Shown here piece after piece: positions 49,595 through 59,051 of a stretch of 64,000 nt of DNA; position 1 is the stretch's first letter, and each line of letters begins with the position of its first letter. This stretch comes from Bdellovibrio reynosensis. Its GTDB lineage: Bacteria > Bdellovibrionota > Bdellovibrionia > Bdellovibrionales > Bdellovibrionaceae. The DNA lies in NCBI RefSeq assembly GCF_022814725.1, contig NZ_CP093442.1, forward strand, positions 744,001 through 808,000, written 5' to 3'. The translations under genes and the position numbers were made by a program. A model generated the notes under the pieces. The model was given only the letters and a program-made list of their open reading frames with translations. It searched no databases and had not been told where the DNA came from.

Positions 49595-50419
49595 TTACGG
49601 CTTCAACTTACAGCGATCAAAAATTCTGCCTTTAACGTCTTTCATGATCGCAAAACGCGAAAGACTGTCATCCCAAGACCACGCAAGGTCGCGGCAGTTT
49701 ACAAAATAGGGAAACACAACATCGCCGTTCGCCATGAAGGAGCTTGCCCCTGCCGAATAACTAGGTGCCATTAGAATACTTTGAGCAAAGTTATCTATCA
49801 TCCATTGGACAGAGGAACTGGTCAGTAGACCCGCTTTTTCTAATTCAAATGAAACTTCCAAAGGGGTCACGAAACCCACTTGCTGACCCAAAGGACGGGC
49901 TGCTTGGAAATCCATAAAGTTATTTGAATAAACAATGCGAATGAACTGATAAAACTGAATCGGTTTATGGGCAAACTCTAGGGAGATTTTATTATAAAAC
50001 TCTGCATCTCTTTCACCGTTATCACCCAGCAAAATAACTTTGTCTGGTTTTACTTCGTTAATCAGGCGGCGAAGATGAGTAAGCTTATGGAAGTCAGCAC
50101 TTAAATCAGTGCGAGGAATGTAGGTTCCGCTTGGGAATTTTCCGTTCAGTAAAAAACGACGGTGGGTATTTCCCATGAGCCAATTTGGAGCATTGGAAAG
50201 ATAAACGATCTCTAAATCCGGCTGATCATTAACGATCAAATCATAAAGCGCATTCATTCCCGCAAAACGGCTGACGTCGTCGCGAGAAAATCTAATGGCC
50301 TCGGTGATATCTTTAACGTGTGCAAGCTTGATGGTGTCGTCTACGTCACTTACTAGAAGCGTTCGTGCCTCTGCAGTAAAACCCAGAAGCAAAATAACTA
50401 AAGCAATCCAGTTTTTCAT
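49595..50419 (-). CDS. Exported App1-like (DUF2183) phosphatase
   Basis: 274 residues with a signal peptide (MKNWIALVILLLGFTAEA). The HAD-type catalytic motif LLVSDVDDTIK starts at residue 21. It is followed by IVYLSNAPNWLM, TDLSADFHKLTHL and KVILLGDNGERDAEFY, the features of DUF2183/App1 phosphatidate phosphatases. It would dephosphorylate a lipid or sugar phosphate in the periplasm. The gene is the first of a tight operon with the multi-Cys protein and sufE, although the functions look unrelated. Confidence 0.88.
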   Translation of the reverse strand: MKNWIALVILLLGFTAEARTLLVSDVDDTIKLAHVKDITEAIRFSRDDVSRFAGMNALYDLIVNDQPDLEIVYLSNAPNWLMGNTHRRFLLNGKFPSGTYIPRTDLSADFHKLTHLRRLINEVKPDKVILLGDNGERDAEFYNKISLEFAHKPIQFYQFIRIVYSNNFMDFQAARPLGQQVGFVTPLEVSFELEKAGLLTSSSVQWMIDNFAQSILMAPSYSAGASSFMANGDVVFPYFVNCRDLAWSWDDSLSRFAIMKDVKGRIFDRCKLKP

Positions 50420-50458
50420 TAAATAGCCTCCCCTTTTTTAGAGAGGCTTTTATAACAT

Positions 50459-50487
50459 AAAAACCCAAGACTTGAGGAAGGGTTTTT
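50459..50487 (-). terminator. Intrinsic terminator
   Basis: On the minus strand AAAAACCC pairs with GGGTTTTT around a 13-nt loop, just after the exported protein that ends at 50501. Confidence 0.65.
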
Positions 50488-50500
50488 CCCTTAAGATAAT

Positions 50501-50971
50501 TTAAACACCCTGCTCATTATATTCGATAATAAAGCTTTCTGGGGTCATGTGCACCAGAGTCTTCCCCGCCTCGTCTTTAAACGTCAGTGAAACGCCATTG
50601 GTGTGGAATTGATCAAAAAGAGCCTTCGCTTGCTCCCCTTGCATAACAAACTTCCCCCTGCCTGGCCCGATTAGGGCAAACGCGGTTTTATGAATGAGGA
50701 TCGCGCAGTGATAGTTATTTTCAGCTTTTTTAGCGCAGATAAAATTCAAAGTCTTTTTATCAATCTCTAGGGCTTTTCCGGGACCCAACATAGAGCTTTG
50801 TTCAGGTCGATTCATAAGTCCATAAAGCACCTGGGGCGATCCATCATTAGAACCATCCGGGGAATTCGAAGTTATATTCACAATGAAGTTGATTCCCATA
50901 AAGTTACCGCGAGTCACGGCATGGGCATTTAAAGAAAGAAGACCTACAAAAATCAGTGCAAAAAATCTCAT
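50501..50971 (-). CDS. Small exported protein
   Basis: 156 residues with a signal peptide (MRFFALIFVGLLSLNAHA). The mature part is beta-rich, with two Cys (NFICAKKAENNYHCAIL) close enough for a disulphide. No family recognised. Monocistronic, with its own terminator. Confidence 0.75.
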   Translation of the reverse strand: MRFFALIFVGLLSLNAHAVTRGNFMGINFIVNITSNSPDGSNDGSPQVLYGLMNRPEQSSMLGPGKALEIDKKTLNFICAKKAENNYHCAILIHKTAFALIGPGRGKFVMQGEQAKALFDQFHTNGVSLTFKDEAGKTLVHMTPESFIIEYNEQGV

Positions 50972-51214
50972 CCGACACGTCCCTTTGTTTGATTTTTTTA
51001 AAAGCTTAGCACTGACTAAACTTTAATCAACCGCCTTACCCTGGCTGTCATTTTTGGCCCCTAGATAGGGAGCATAAAAGTGACTCACTATGAGACTGTT
51101 TTCCTTTGTATTTACAGTTACTTACGCGGTTTTTTAGCGGTGCCAGATGATCATCTCTGGCCCGCCCCTTGCTCCTTTAATTCTACAAAGACTGAAACCG
51201 ATAAAGGGGAACTT

Positions 51215-51487
51215 ATGAAAACATTTAAAACTTTCGTAACTATCGCGATCCTGGCTTTTAGCTGCACTTCATTTGCGTGGATTTCTAAAGAATCCACAGG
51301 CAAAGAGTTTACTTTTAAATACAAACTTTCAGGTCAATCTTTAGAGATTAAAAAAGCTGCTGGTAGCTATGAAGAAGCTTATGAAATGGCAGCGCAACAG
51401 TGCTTTAACTTTTATAAAGGTGCCGGCAAAGTGTCTGAAGACCGTGGTCTAGACATTATCGACGTGTGCGCCAACCCTCGCTCATAA
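51215..51487 (+). CDS. Small exported protein
   Basis: 90 residues from ATG 51215, with AAAGGGGAACTT immediately upstream; the frame from 51080 adds 45 unlikely residues before the signal peptide (MKTFKTFVTIAILAFSCTSFA). The mature chain of about 70 residues has two Cys (AQQCFNFY and DVCANP), a possible disulphide, and a helical centre SYEEAYEMAAQQ. Unknown function. Confidence 0.75.
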   Translation: MKTFKTFVTIAILAFSCTSFAWISKESTGKEFTFKYKLSGQSLEIKKAAGSYEEAYEMAAQQCFNFYKGAGKVSEDRGLDIIDVCANPRS

Positions 51488-51575
51488 GTTTGACTAAGAG
51501 CATAAGTCCCTCGTTTCAGTCTACCCTGATTGCTGCGCCTGGCTTATAATGGGGCCATATAAGGAGCGCAGCTTC

Positions 51576-51770
51576 ATGGGAATTCTTAAAGCCATCGGTG
51601 ATTTTTTAGTTGGAAAAGATCCAGAAATTTTTGACGAAAAGGGAAATGTTTCCCACAAACTTCCAAAGAAAAAATGGGAAGCTTGGCACAACCGCACTAA
51701 AACAGATCCACAATACAACTGGAGAAACCACACTGGTATCTCTGGCGCACCAAAGAAAAAATCTAATTAA
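51576..51770 (+). CDS. Small cytoplasmic protein
   Basis: 64 residues from ATG 51576; AAGGAG lies 10 nt upstream. An in-frame ATG at 51549 would add nine residues. It begins MGILKAIGDFLVGKDPEIFD and continues with a basic, Trp- and Asn-rich half (KKKWEAWHNRTKTDPQYNWR). No signal peptide. It overlaps the 3' end of convergent glnD by 8 bases. The composition suggests nucleic-acid or ribosome binding, but this is only a guess. Confidence 0.68.
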   Translation: MGILKAIGDFLVGKDPEIFDEKGNVSHKLPKKKWEAWHNRTKTDPQYNWRNHTGISGAPKKKSN

Positions 51771-54075
51771 TTTTGTATTTTTCCTTAAGGGCAGCAATCA
51801 GCTGTGAAGCTTCCCCTGCTGCCTTTACAAAAAAGACGTCATCCACCTGACGACCCCAAGTGTGAACTCGCGCAGACTTCACACTGATCCCCAGATCACT
51901 TAAAGATTTAGCAGCACTCGCAAGCAATCCTGTTTGATCCGGTCCTTTAAAGCTGATCACCCATTCTTTATCATCGGCACTGACTAATTGAATGCTATCG
52001 AATTTCACTTCTGGCACGGCTTTGCTTTGCACTTGCGAGTTTTCTAAAACTTTCGCAAGGGCCTGAATATTTTTTGAAGTGGAAACCTGGAACCAGTCGT
52101 AAACTCCGACATTGGGAAGAGTATGAATAGAGGCATGGCGTACGCCCAGCCCCAGTGAATACAACTGCCCCACATAATCGCTTAAAAGGCCTTTACGGTC
52201 CTTCTTTTCGTGGAAGCGTATCCACACCTCCCCTTTGCGGGTTTGATAAACCCAAGGCTTTAAGGCGTGTTCACTGAGTTCGGCTTTTTTCATATCGCCG
52301 ACGAGATCCTTCATCGCAAGGCTATCTAATAAAACAGGTCCTAACTCTTCGATGACCTCAGAGGTGATTTTTAATTTTTTACTTTTCCCTAGACTCTGGA
52401 AGGCGAAATAGTCTTGGGCTTTTTTGGATTCTAGTGAAAGTACGAGATCTCTTAAAAGTTTAGCCTTCCATTCATTCCACGCTTCTGGATTTGTGGCGCG
52501 AATATCAATAGCAGTGAATAAAGCTAAGCGATACAGGCGAGCTTCTTGAACACCGGCATCGCGCAGCTCTTGCCACACCTTGGGATCTTTTGGATTTTTT
52601 CTGAAAGCGGCTTGGGAAAGTTCCAGGTGGTTTTTCACCATCCATTTTACTTCCTGAGTAAATGATTTTGAAAAACCGTAGGTTTTAAAATCTCTTTCGA
52701 CAATAGTCACACCTAGATCACTGTGATGATCTCCACTTTCTAAACCTTTCGCTAGGTCATGATACAGACAGCTCCAGGAAAGGATGCGCCAGTCTTCGGG
52801 GGTGAGTTTTGTATGCAGGGACTTTAATGGCCCCAACTCGGAAGGTTTTTTGTAAATGCGTTTTACTTCGCGGCAGGCCTGCATGATATGGGAATCAGCG
52901 GTAAAGCGATGGTACTGATCATGCTGAACATAACCTACTAATCTGCGCATTTCTGGAAGTAATTTATCGATAAATCTGCTGCGAAAAATACTGACAAGAT
53001 GCTCATCGGTATTTTTAACCTGAAGCACGTTTTCTAATACAGCAGCCCTTCGTTTCGCGAAACTTTTTAGTTTCGCATCTGGCATCAAGGCATCTAGATT
53101 TTCACGAACTTTCTTTTGCACTAAAACCGTAGAACTCTTATGTAACGCAACTTCCATGTCTTCGAATTTTTTGAATTCTAAATTTTCTAAATTGCGAAGT
53201 TCTTGATCTGAAGATTCAGCAACCTCTACGATCCAGTCAGAATAAAAATGCACTCGCGAAAGACCGCGCTGCAAATCGCGCATGAAATCTTTGTGGGTTT
53301 TAAATCCCATCCAGCGGCCCAAATCAAATTGAATGGCGTTAGAAAGTATATCGCCGTGGCCTTCTAAATGAAGCCTTTGACGGATATTCAGTAAGTAACT
53401 GCGATAGTAGTTTAAGACATTTAAAGCATGACCAGGATGGGTGAACTTTTCTGCGAAGAGTTCATAGATCTGTAAGCCCTGTTCTAAATCTCTTAAACCA
53501 CCAGGACCGAATTTTAAATTCGGCTCTAGGTAATTTGTGATGGAATCAAATCTTTGCGCGCGTTGTTTGCGCTCATCTTTCACAGCTTTTAATAAAATTC
53601 TGCGATAGTGTTTTTTCTTAGCCCATATTTTCTTTTGTTGCTCGTAAAGTTTTTGCGCAGCTTCTGGTGTTGTCGGACGAGCTTTAAGCAACGCTAAGAT
53701 ATCAAAGGCTTCGACATTCTCGGTCCAATCCTCAGGATTATGAGGCATGCGATAACGAAGCTTTAGACCTTGTTCTTGGATATGATCCACGAAGGCCTTT
53801 ACTTTTTCTTCAGGACCGCAGAATAAAATATCAATATCCGATTTTGGGCACAACTCACCGCGGGCCCAGGAACCTAGAATGATCGGATGACTTTCTTGCC
53901 ATAGCGGTGAAGCTTTGAAGCGTTCTTCCAGTTTAACTCCAAGTAAACTAGAAAAGTTGCTTGAAGAGAAAGTAAACACCTGACGAACATCTCCATCAGG
54001 TGTCATTAATGGCGGCGTTAATGCTTCTTGGGCTTGTTGCCATTGTTCTGAAGTCAAAAACGACCGGTGTGCCAT
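51763..54075 (-). CDS. glnD: GlnD-like nucleotidyltransferase with HD and ACT domains
   Basis: 770 residues. The nucleotidyltransferase motif GSWARGELCPKSDIDIL is near residue 68, close to the canonical GG-RGE-SD-D. The GlnD middle segment KFGPGGLRDLEQGLQIY follows. An HD phosphohydrolase motif (CLYHDLAKG, near residue 437) and two ACT domains at the C-terminus complete the layout. GlnD uridylylates and de-uridylylates PII in response to glutamine. It begins 3 bases after mutS, so the two are co-transcribed. No PII gene is in this window. Confidence 0.9.
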   Translation of the reverse strand: MAHRSFLTSEQWQQAQEALTPPLMTPDGDVRQVFTFSSSNFSSLLGVKLEERFKASPLWQESHPIILGSWARGELCPKSDIDILFCGPEEKVKAFVDHIQEQGLKLRYRMPHNPEDWTENVEAFDILALLKARPTTPEAAQKLYEQQKKIWAKKKHYRRILLKAVKDERKQRAQRFDSITNYLEPNLKFGPGGLRDLEQGLQIYELFAEKFTHPGHALNVLNYYRSYLLNIRQRLHLEGHGDILSNAIQFDLGRWMGFKTHKDFMRDLQRGLSRVHFYSDWIVEVAESSDQELRNLENLEFKKFEDMEVALHKSSTVLVQKKVRENLDALMPDAKLKSFAKRRAAVLENVLQVKNTDEHLVSIFRSRFIDKLLPEMRRLVGYVQHDQYHRFTADSHIMQACREVKRIYKKPSELGPLKSLHTKLTPEDWRILSWSCLYHDLAKGLESGDHHSDLGVTIVERDFKTYGFSKSFTQEVKWMVKNHLELSQAAFRKNPKDPKVWQELRDAGVQEARLYRLALFTAIDIRATNPEAWNEWKAKLLRDLVLSLESKKAQDYFAFQSLGKSKKLKITSEVIEELGPVLLDSLAMKDLVGDMKKAELSEHALKPWVYQTRKGEVWIRFHEKKDRKGLLSDYVGQLYSLGLGVRHASIHTLPNVGVYDWFQVSTSKNIQALAKVLENSQVQSKAVPEVKFDSIQLVSADDKEWVISFKGPDQTGLLASAAKSLSDLGISVKSARVHTWGRQVDDVFFVKAAGEASQLIAALKEKYKIN

Positions 54076-54078
54076 ACT

Positions 54079-56601
54079 TTAAGCTTCCTGTCCTGTGCGA
54101 GCGACGATTTCTTTCCACTTCGCGATTTGATTCATGGCCTCTAGCGGGCTCATATTCATCAGCGGAAGTTTTTCAACTTCATCGATCAGGTTTTTCCAGT
54201 TTTCAGGCATTACTGGTGCAGCGACATCTGAATGGATTTCTTCCGTCTCAAAAGACAAACTATCCAGAAGTGATAACTGGCTGCTAGCTTGAACGCGTTT
54301 TGATTCAATATCGCGCAATAAGCTTTTCGCTCTCTTAGTCACAGACGCCGGAAGCCCCGCTAGTTCTGCCACTTGAACCCCGTAGGATTTTAAAGCAGGA
54401 CCTTTAACAAGAGTGTGCAAGAAACGAATTTCGCCGTTTCTTTCTGCCACTGTCATGTGGGCATTGGTGATTTGACCAAAGCTTTGATCAAGCGATGTTA
54501 GCTCGTGATAGTGAGTCGCAAAGAACGTTAACGCTTTCACGTCACTTAAAAGATGCTCTAATATAGATTGCGCCAAACACATACCATCAAAGGTGCTCGT
54601 ACCGCGACCAACTTCATCTAAGATCACTAGTGAATCTTTCGTCGCGTTTTTTAACATCGCAGACGTTTCAGTCATCTCAACCATGAAAGTTGAAAGTCCT
54701 TCTGACAACTGGTCACTAGCCCCAATTCTTGTGAAAATCGCATCAAAGATTGGCAGTGAAGCCTCATCACACGGAACATAAGAGCCCATTTGCGCAAGGA
54801 TTGAAGTCAAAGCCACCTGACGCATTAATGTTGATTTACCGGCCATGTTCGGACCTGTTAGCAACAAACAAGAATGTTTACGAAGCTCGATGTCGTTTGC
54901 GACAAAATTCTTTTTAACTGTTTGTTCAACCACTGGGTGGCGGCTGGCTTTAAGCTTTAATGCGCCATCTTTACTGAAGGTTGGACGAACATATTTTTCT
55001 TCAAGACTTAACCATGCAAGGCTTGAGATCACATCAACTTCACTGCACTCGTGCGCAAGTTTTAAAAGATCAGGACATTGGCTTAGGATTTGTTTTCTTA
55101 AGGCTTCAAAGAATTCAAATTCAAGATCCGCGCGTTTTGTATTCGCGCTTAGAACTTTTCGTTCAAGCTCAACCAGTTCATCCGTGCAATAGCGTTCCGC
55201 ATTCGTCAAAGTCTGTTTACGTTGATAGTGGGCAGGCGCTTTATCTTTATGAGTGTTCGTGATTTCGATGTAGTAACCGAAAACATTGTTATACCGAATC
55301 TTAAGACTAGAAATTCCGGTCTTTTCTTTTTCTTCAGCTTCCATGCGCGCCACTAACGCTTGGGAGTGAGTTGATAGTTCAATAAGCTCATCAAGCTCTG
55401 AAGAAATCCCTTGGCGGATCAGGTAACCTTGTTTTGTCGCTAAAGGCGGTTCTTCAACGATGGTGCGTTCGATTTTATAAGCAAGCTCTCTTAATGGTTC
55501 AAAGTTCGCCGTGGTTTTTGCGGCATTTACGAAAATCTCTAAAGCACTGACGCCCGCGTGGATACTACCAGCTAGCGCTAATAGATCTCGACCGTTGCAC
55601 TGAGGTTGCGAGATTTTACCTAGACGACGTTCGATATCACCCATCTGGCCTAGGATTTGGCGTACGCGCTTTAATTCAAGCACGTGATTTCGCCAGAATT
55701 CGACAGAGTCTAAACGCTGCTCGATGGCTTTTTCATCTCTGAGTGGGAAGCTTAACCACTGTCTTAAAAGACGACTGCCTGCTGAGGTTTGCGTGCGGTT
55801 GATAGAATAGAAAAGACTGCCATGACCTTCACCCTTGTAAGTTGAAAACACTTCAAGGTGGCGCATGACCGTGCCCGAGATATCTAAGCGGTGTTCAAGA
55901 TCTCTTTCAACAAACGGTGAAAGTGTCGCTAAGGACTCTTCACCAGAAAGCTGCTTAACATAAGATATAAGTCTAGCAGCGGAAAGTGGCGCTTCATTCT
56001 TTAGTAATGGATGAAGTGCATCGGCGTGATCTTCATGCAAGCTGATCAAAACGCCTGATACCGATTTTAGTAATGCTTCGTCATCTTGAGAAACAACGAT
56101 CTCTGCCACGGGCAAGATTTGCACGAAGCGCAAAAGCTCTGTCGTGTTTTGGGATTTAAAAAAGAAAGCTTCCCCCGTCGTCGTGTCTAAGAAGCTGATC
56201 GACGAAGAATCAAGACTCACAAGATAGTGTGGCTTTGTTCCATCTAACGTATCAGAGTCATAAACCATTCCGGGAGTAAGCACGCGAGTCACTCCGCGCT
56301 TTACAATACCTTTAGCCATCTTTGGATCTTCAAGCTGATCACAGATAGCCACTTTAAAACCTGCAGCTAAAAGTTTGTTGATGGGTCCCGCGATACTGTG
56401 ATGGGGAACTCCGCACATCGGAGTTTCGTCTTGGGATTTTTTATTTCTTTGAGTCAGAGCAATGCCAATGACCGGAGCTGCTTTTACAGCATCATCAAAG
56501 AACATTTCAAAAAAGTCCCCCATGCGGAAAAGAAGGATCTTATCTTGATGAACGGATTTAATATCCCAGAACTGTTTCATAAGCGGAGTTTGATTCGACA
56601 T
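54079..56601 (-). CDS. mutS: DNA mismatch repair protein MutS
   Basis: 840 residues. The N-terminal mismatch-binding motif is GDFFEMFFDDAV, whose F-x-E contacts the mispair. The ATPase Walker A is TGPNMAGKSTLMRQ, followed by Walker B LVILDEVGRGTSTFDG and the ATHYHEL switch. It recognises mismatches as a dimer and recruits MutL. No mutL is adjacent. It is the first gene of a pair with glnD. All family domains are present with normal length. Confidence 0.98.
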   Translation of the reverse strand: MSNQTPLMKQFWDIKSVHQDKILLFRMGDFFEMFFDDAVKAAPVIGIALTQRNKKSQDETPMCGVPHHSIAGPINKLLAAGFKVAICDQLEDPKMAKGIVKRGVTRVLTPGMVYDSDTLDGTKPHYLVSLDSSSISFLDTTTGEAFFFKSQNTTELLRFVQILPVAEIVVSQDDEALLKSVSGVLISLHEDHADALHPLLKNEAPLSAARLISYVKQLSGEESLATLSPFVERDLEHRLDISGTVMRHLEVFSTYKGEGHGSLFYSINRTQTSAGSRLLRQWLSFPLRDEKAIEQRLDSVEFWRNHVLELKRVRQILGQMGDIERRLGKISQPQCNGRDLLALAGSIHAGVSALEIFVNAAKTTANFEPLRELAYKIERTIVEEPPLATKQGYLIRQGISSELDELIELSTHSQALVARMEAEEKEKTGISSLKIRYNNVFGYYIEITNTHKDKAPAHYQRKQTLTNAERYCTDELVELERKVLSANTKRADLEFEFFEALRKQILSQCPDLLKLAHECSEVDVISSLAWLSLEEKYVRPTFSKDGALKLKASRHPVVEQTVKKNFVANDIELRKHSCLLLTGPNMAGKSTLMRQVALTSILAQMGSYVPCDEASLPIFDAIFTRIGASDQLSEGLSTFMVEMTETSAMLKNATKDSLVILDEVGRGTSTFDGMCLAQSILEHLLSDVKALTFFATHYHELTSLDQSFGQITNAHMTVAERNGEIRFLHTLVKGPALKSYGVQVAELAGLPASVTKRAKSLLRDIESKRVQASSQLSLLDSLSFETEEIHSDVAAPVMPENWKNLIDEVEKLPLMNMSPLEAMNQIAKWKEIVARTGQEA

Positions 56602-56852
56602 AGGGTCAAAAAGTTAGCGAACAACCTGGGGTATTTCACTCTAGAACGCACTGCATCCACGACCCTCGCGGGGAAGAATTTTTGAAGCTTTCGCTTTCAA
56701 ACTTAGTTTTTTGTTTGCAATGGGCAAAATACATTATTTTTGGCCATTTTTTAGGCTCTTACATGACAAGTTTGGTAAACGACATCGCCGTTTTGACGAA
56801 AAGTAGTTTTGCTCACTAGCCTCCAGGCAAATCTTTTTTCGCGGAGGAAAAA

Positions 56853-57161
56853 ATGAAAATCGCAATCGCAGTTTTGGGACTACTTGTATCAACAACGGCT
56901 TCAGCTAAGTGGGGTTTAGAGAGCTTTTACGGTAAAGTTCGTTACTCTGACGGACAATACCACTGTGTGTACACGAATGATGGTGGCACTAAAGATTTTA
57001 AATACGTTTACTTCCAAATGGAACGACGTGTGGGTAAGGAAAGAGAATTCTCTAAGCAAATCCGTATCGATGAAGTGGTAGAGTCTGGCGACACTATTTC
57101 AGCTCCATCGGGCTTGTCTATGCAGTATGTAGCTTCTTACTGCAAATTCCTGGCTAGATAG
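56853..57161 (+). CDS. Small exported protein
   Basis: 102 residues with GCGGAGG 6 nt upstream of the ATG and a signal peptide (MKIAIAVLGLLVSTTASA). The mature part is a compact beta-rich chain with two Cys (YHCVYTN, SYCKFLA), probably one disulphide. The segment FQMERRVGKEREFSKQIRI is positively charged. No family recognised. A terminator follows directly. Confidence 0.75.
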   Translation: MKIAIAVLGLLVSTTASAKWGLESFYGKVRYSDGQYHCVYTNDGGTKDFKYVYFQMERRVGKEREFSKQIRIDEVVESGDTISAPSGLSMQYVASYCKFLAR

Positions 57162-57166
57162 TTGAT

Positions 57167-57197
57167 GAAACCCCTGAGTGATCGGGGGTTTTGTTTT
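57167..57197 (+). terminator. Intrinsic terminator
   Basis: AAACCCC and GGGGTTT with a loop of about 10 nt, followed by T residues. It ends the exported-protein gene. Confidence 0.8.
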
Positions 57198-57590
57198 TCC
57201 ACCCTATCACTTCCTCTTTCTACTTTAATTTAATTCTTCCTTTCTTCCACTACCTCAACCGCTTGCTTTTCGCCCATCTCTGCTTTTCTACTTACTCCTA
57301 CTTCATTTTTTTCTTATATTTTCCGCTCCTCTTTTATTGTCGTCTATTTTTCGTTTTCCACTCACAATCAATTACTGCTGATTCTCTTTCCTTTTCCTTT
57401 TCCTTTTCCTTTTCTCTTTCTTTTTTCTTACTCTTTAACTTACTTCATCATCATCTTTACTTTTTCGATTACTGTTCTAGTGTCGTATCTATTCTCACTA
57501 CCAAGCAGAAAGTACTTACTTATAAATTCAGAATCAAAATTTGTGTTCCGATTTACTTTACTTTGGGACATCGATTGGTTTTGTAGACAT
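57198..57590 (+). other. Pyrimidine-rich low-complexity tract
   Basis: About 390 bases in which C and T strongly dominate the plus strand. It includes a short tandem array of CTTTTC units at about 57386..57412. The open frame across it (131 codons, rich in Phe, Leu, Ser and Tyr) is a by-product of the composition, has no ribosome binding site and is not called a gene. Confidence 0.55.
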
Positions 57591-57872
57591 CAAAAATATT
57601 TATTTATTGTCTTCGTTTACCACCGATTCGGTTACTCTGTATGTCATAACTAATTTGTCATTCATGAATTACTTGACGGGTTTTTTTAAGGTTTAACTTT
57701 CGCTAGATTCAATTTCGTATTCATTTTTTCTTTCAACAGTGAAACTGATCAATTTCTCTCTTCTGAGGCGAAGTGTGTGCGAATAAACCGATCCTACACC
57801 CATCGATCAGTCGTGATAAATTCATCAATTTAAAACCCATGATATACCTTTCTTAAATTCAGGGAGGTTTAT
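57591..57872 (+). other. Region upstream of the HNH gene
   Basis: About 280 AT-rich bases before the HNH endonuclease gene. It includes ACCACCGATTCGGT at 57619..57632, which matches 14 of the 17 bases of the palindrome found inside the HNH gene, and a GGGAGG ribosome binding site at the end. No other gene or strong hairpin was seen. A long pyrimidine bias continues into its first half. Confidence 0.45.
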
Positions 57873-58862
57873 ATGAATCCACTTTCACGATTCACGAATG
57901 AAGAACTTGAAGCACGTTTAAAGGATCTTGTTCAAAAAGAGCGAAAGCTTTTGCATGTGATCATTGAGCATATTCGTGAAATCGATGGTCGAAGGATTTA
58001 TCTCACTAAAGGTTATTCATCTATTTATGACTATCTCACTAAAGAGCTGGGATACTCTGGATCAGCTGCTATGAGAAGACTTGAAGCTGCTAGACTTCTT
58101 CGTGAAGTACCGCAAGTTGCTGAGCACCTTCAAGAGGGTACTTTAAACCTTTCACAAATCGGTGAACTTTCTAGAGCCATTAAGGAAAAGGAAAAATTGT
58201 CTGGAGAAAAGGTGTCTTCTTTCCAGAAGCAAGACCTCGTTGCTGCTGTTTTCGGAAAAACAGCCCAAGAGACACAATATGAAGTGGCGCGAATTTTTGA
58301 TTTACCTTTGAAGGATTATGATACACAAAGACTTCAAAAAGATGAATCTGTGAGACTTGAATTCACGCTTACTAAGGAACAGCATGAGAAACTTCTTCGA
58401 TGCAAGGATCTAGCAGCGCATATTCTTTTACAAGGAAATGGTTCTGTTTCATTAAATGAAGTCATAGAGTTTTTGGCTGATCAATATCTTGATGAGAAGT
58501 TTAAGAAACCTAAATCTTCACGTATCCCTCAACAAAAAAGCCTACATGAAGAAATCAAAAAATCAGTACGTCCTTCAGCGCAGAAATTAATGTCCAATCC
58601 TGCAATAATCACCACCGATTCGGTGGTAGAAAGAAAATCAATTACTCCAAAAATGCGAAAGCTCATTTTAGCGCGGGATAAATGTTGTCAGTACGTAAAT
58701 AAAGATACGGGAGCTAAATGTCACAGCACCTTCGCACTTCAGATAGATCATAAAACTTCTAAATGGGCTGGTGGAATGAACACGATAGATAACTTACAGC
58801 TCCTGTGCTCCCAACATAACAGAATGAAATACAAACGCGAGGCAGGAATTGAATCTCGCTGA
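57873..58862 (+). CDS. HNH endonuclease
   Basis: 329 residues. The N-terminal half is helical and charged (KDLVQKERKLLHVIIEHIRE, YGYSGSAAMRRLEAARLLRE-type phrases). The C-terminal HNH nuclease lies at residues about 265-325: DKCCQYVNKDTGAKCH with two Cys of a zinc site, LQIDHKTSKWAGG with the catalytic His, and NLQLLCSQHNRMK with Asn and His and the second Cys site. The overall layout resembles DUF222-type HNH proteins, which often occur in multiple copies. Codons for TTDSVV (near residue 248) form a perfect 17-nt palindrome found elsewhere in the window. It is likely a selfish or defence-related nuclease. Confidence 0.88.
   Translation: MNPLSRFTNEELEARLKDLVQKERKLLHVIIEHIREIDGRRIYLTKGYSSIYDYLTKELGYSGSAAMRRLEAARLLREVPQVAEHLQEGTLNLSQIGELSRAIKEKEKLSGEKVSSFQKQDLVAAVFGKTAQETQYEVARIFDLPLKDYDTQRLQKDESVRLEFTLTKEQHEKLLRCKDLAAHILLQGNGSVSLNEVIEFLADQYLDEKFKKPKSSRIPQQKSLHEEIKKSVRPSAQKLMSNPAIITTDSVVERKSITPKMRKLILARDKCCQYVNKDTGAKCHSTFALQIDHKTSKWAGGMNTIDNLQLLCSQHNRMKYKREAGIESR
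58611..58627. repeat. ACCACCGA-T-TCGGTGGT palindrome, inside HNH gene
   Basis: Two perfect 8-base arms around one T, inside the linker between the helical part and the HNH domain. Related sequence occurs at 42602..42618 (with flanks) and, as a partial copy, at 57619..57632. Confidence 0.85.
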
Positions 58863-58994
58863 CCGACAATTACACGCCCATGTTACGCTTGAAAGATGGC
58901 GATATTGGTAGATGAAGTATCTAGACCTGACCGATTTAGAAGCACCTAAGGGGTATATACTATTGGAATAAGTGTAGGATTGTCTTGGTTCAAA

Positions 58995-59029
58995 AAAGAA
59001 TCCCCTGATTTTATTCAGGGGATTCTTTA
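58995..59029. terminator. Bidirectional intrinsic terminator
   Basis: AAGAATCCCCTGA and TCAGGGGATTCTT pair over 13 bases around a 6-nt loop, with A and T runs. It ends the minus-strand heme operon (stop at 59052) and could also stop plus-strand transcripts. Confidence 0.9.
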
Positions 59030-59051
59030 TATTTTGATTTTCAATTTCTAT

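Noticed and set aside
54845-55262. 115- and 93-codon plus-strand ORFs inside mutS
   Set aside because: They are antisense frames fully inside a strongly conserved gene, without ribosome binding sites.
57191-57586. 131-codon plus-strand ORF in the pyrimidine-rich tract
   Set aside because: Composition is a direct result of the C/T bias (mostly Phe, Leu, Ser, Tyr), there is no ribosome binding site, and it starts within the terminator T run.
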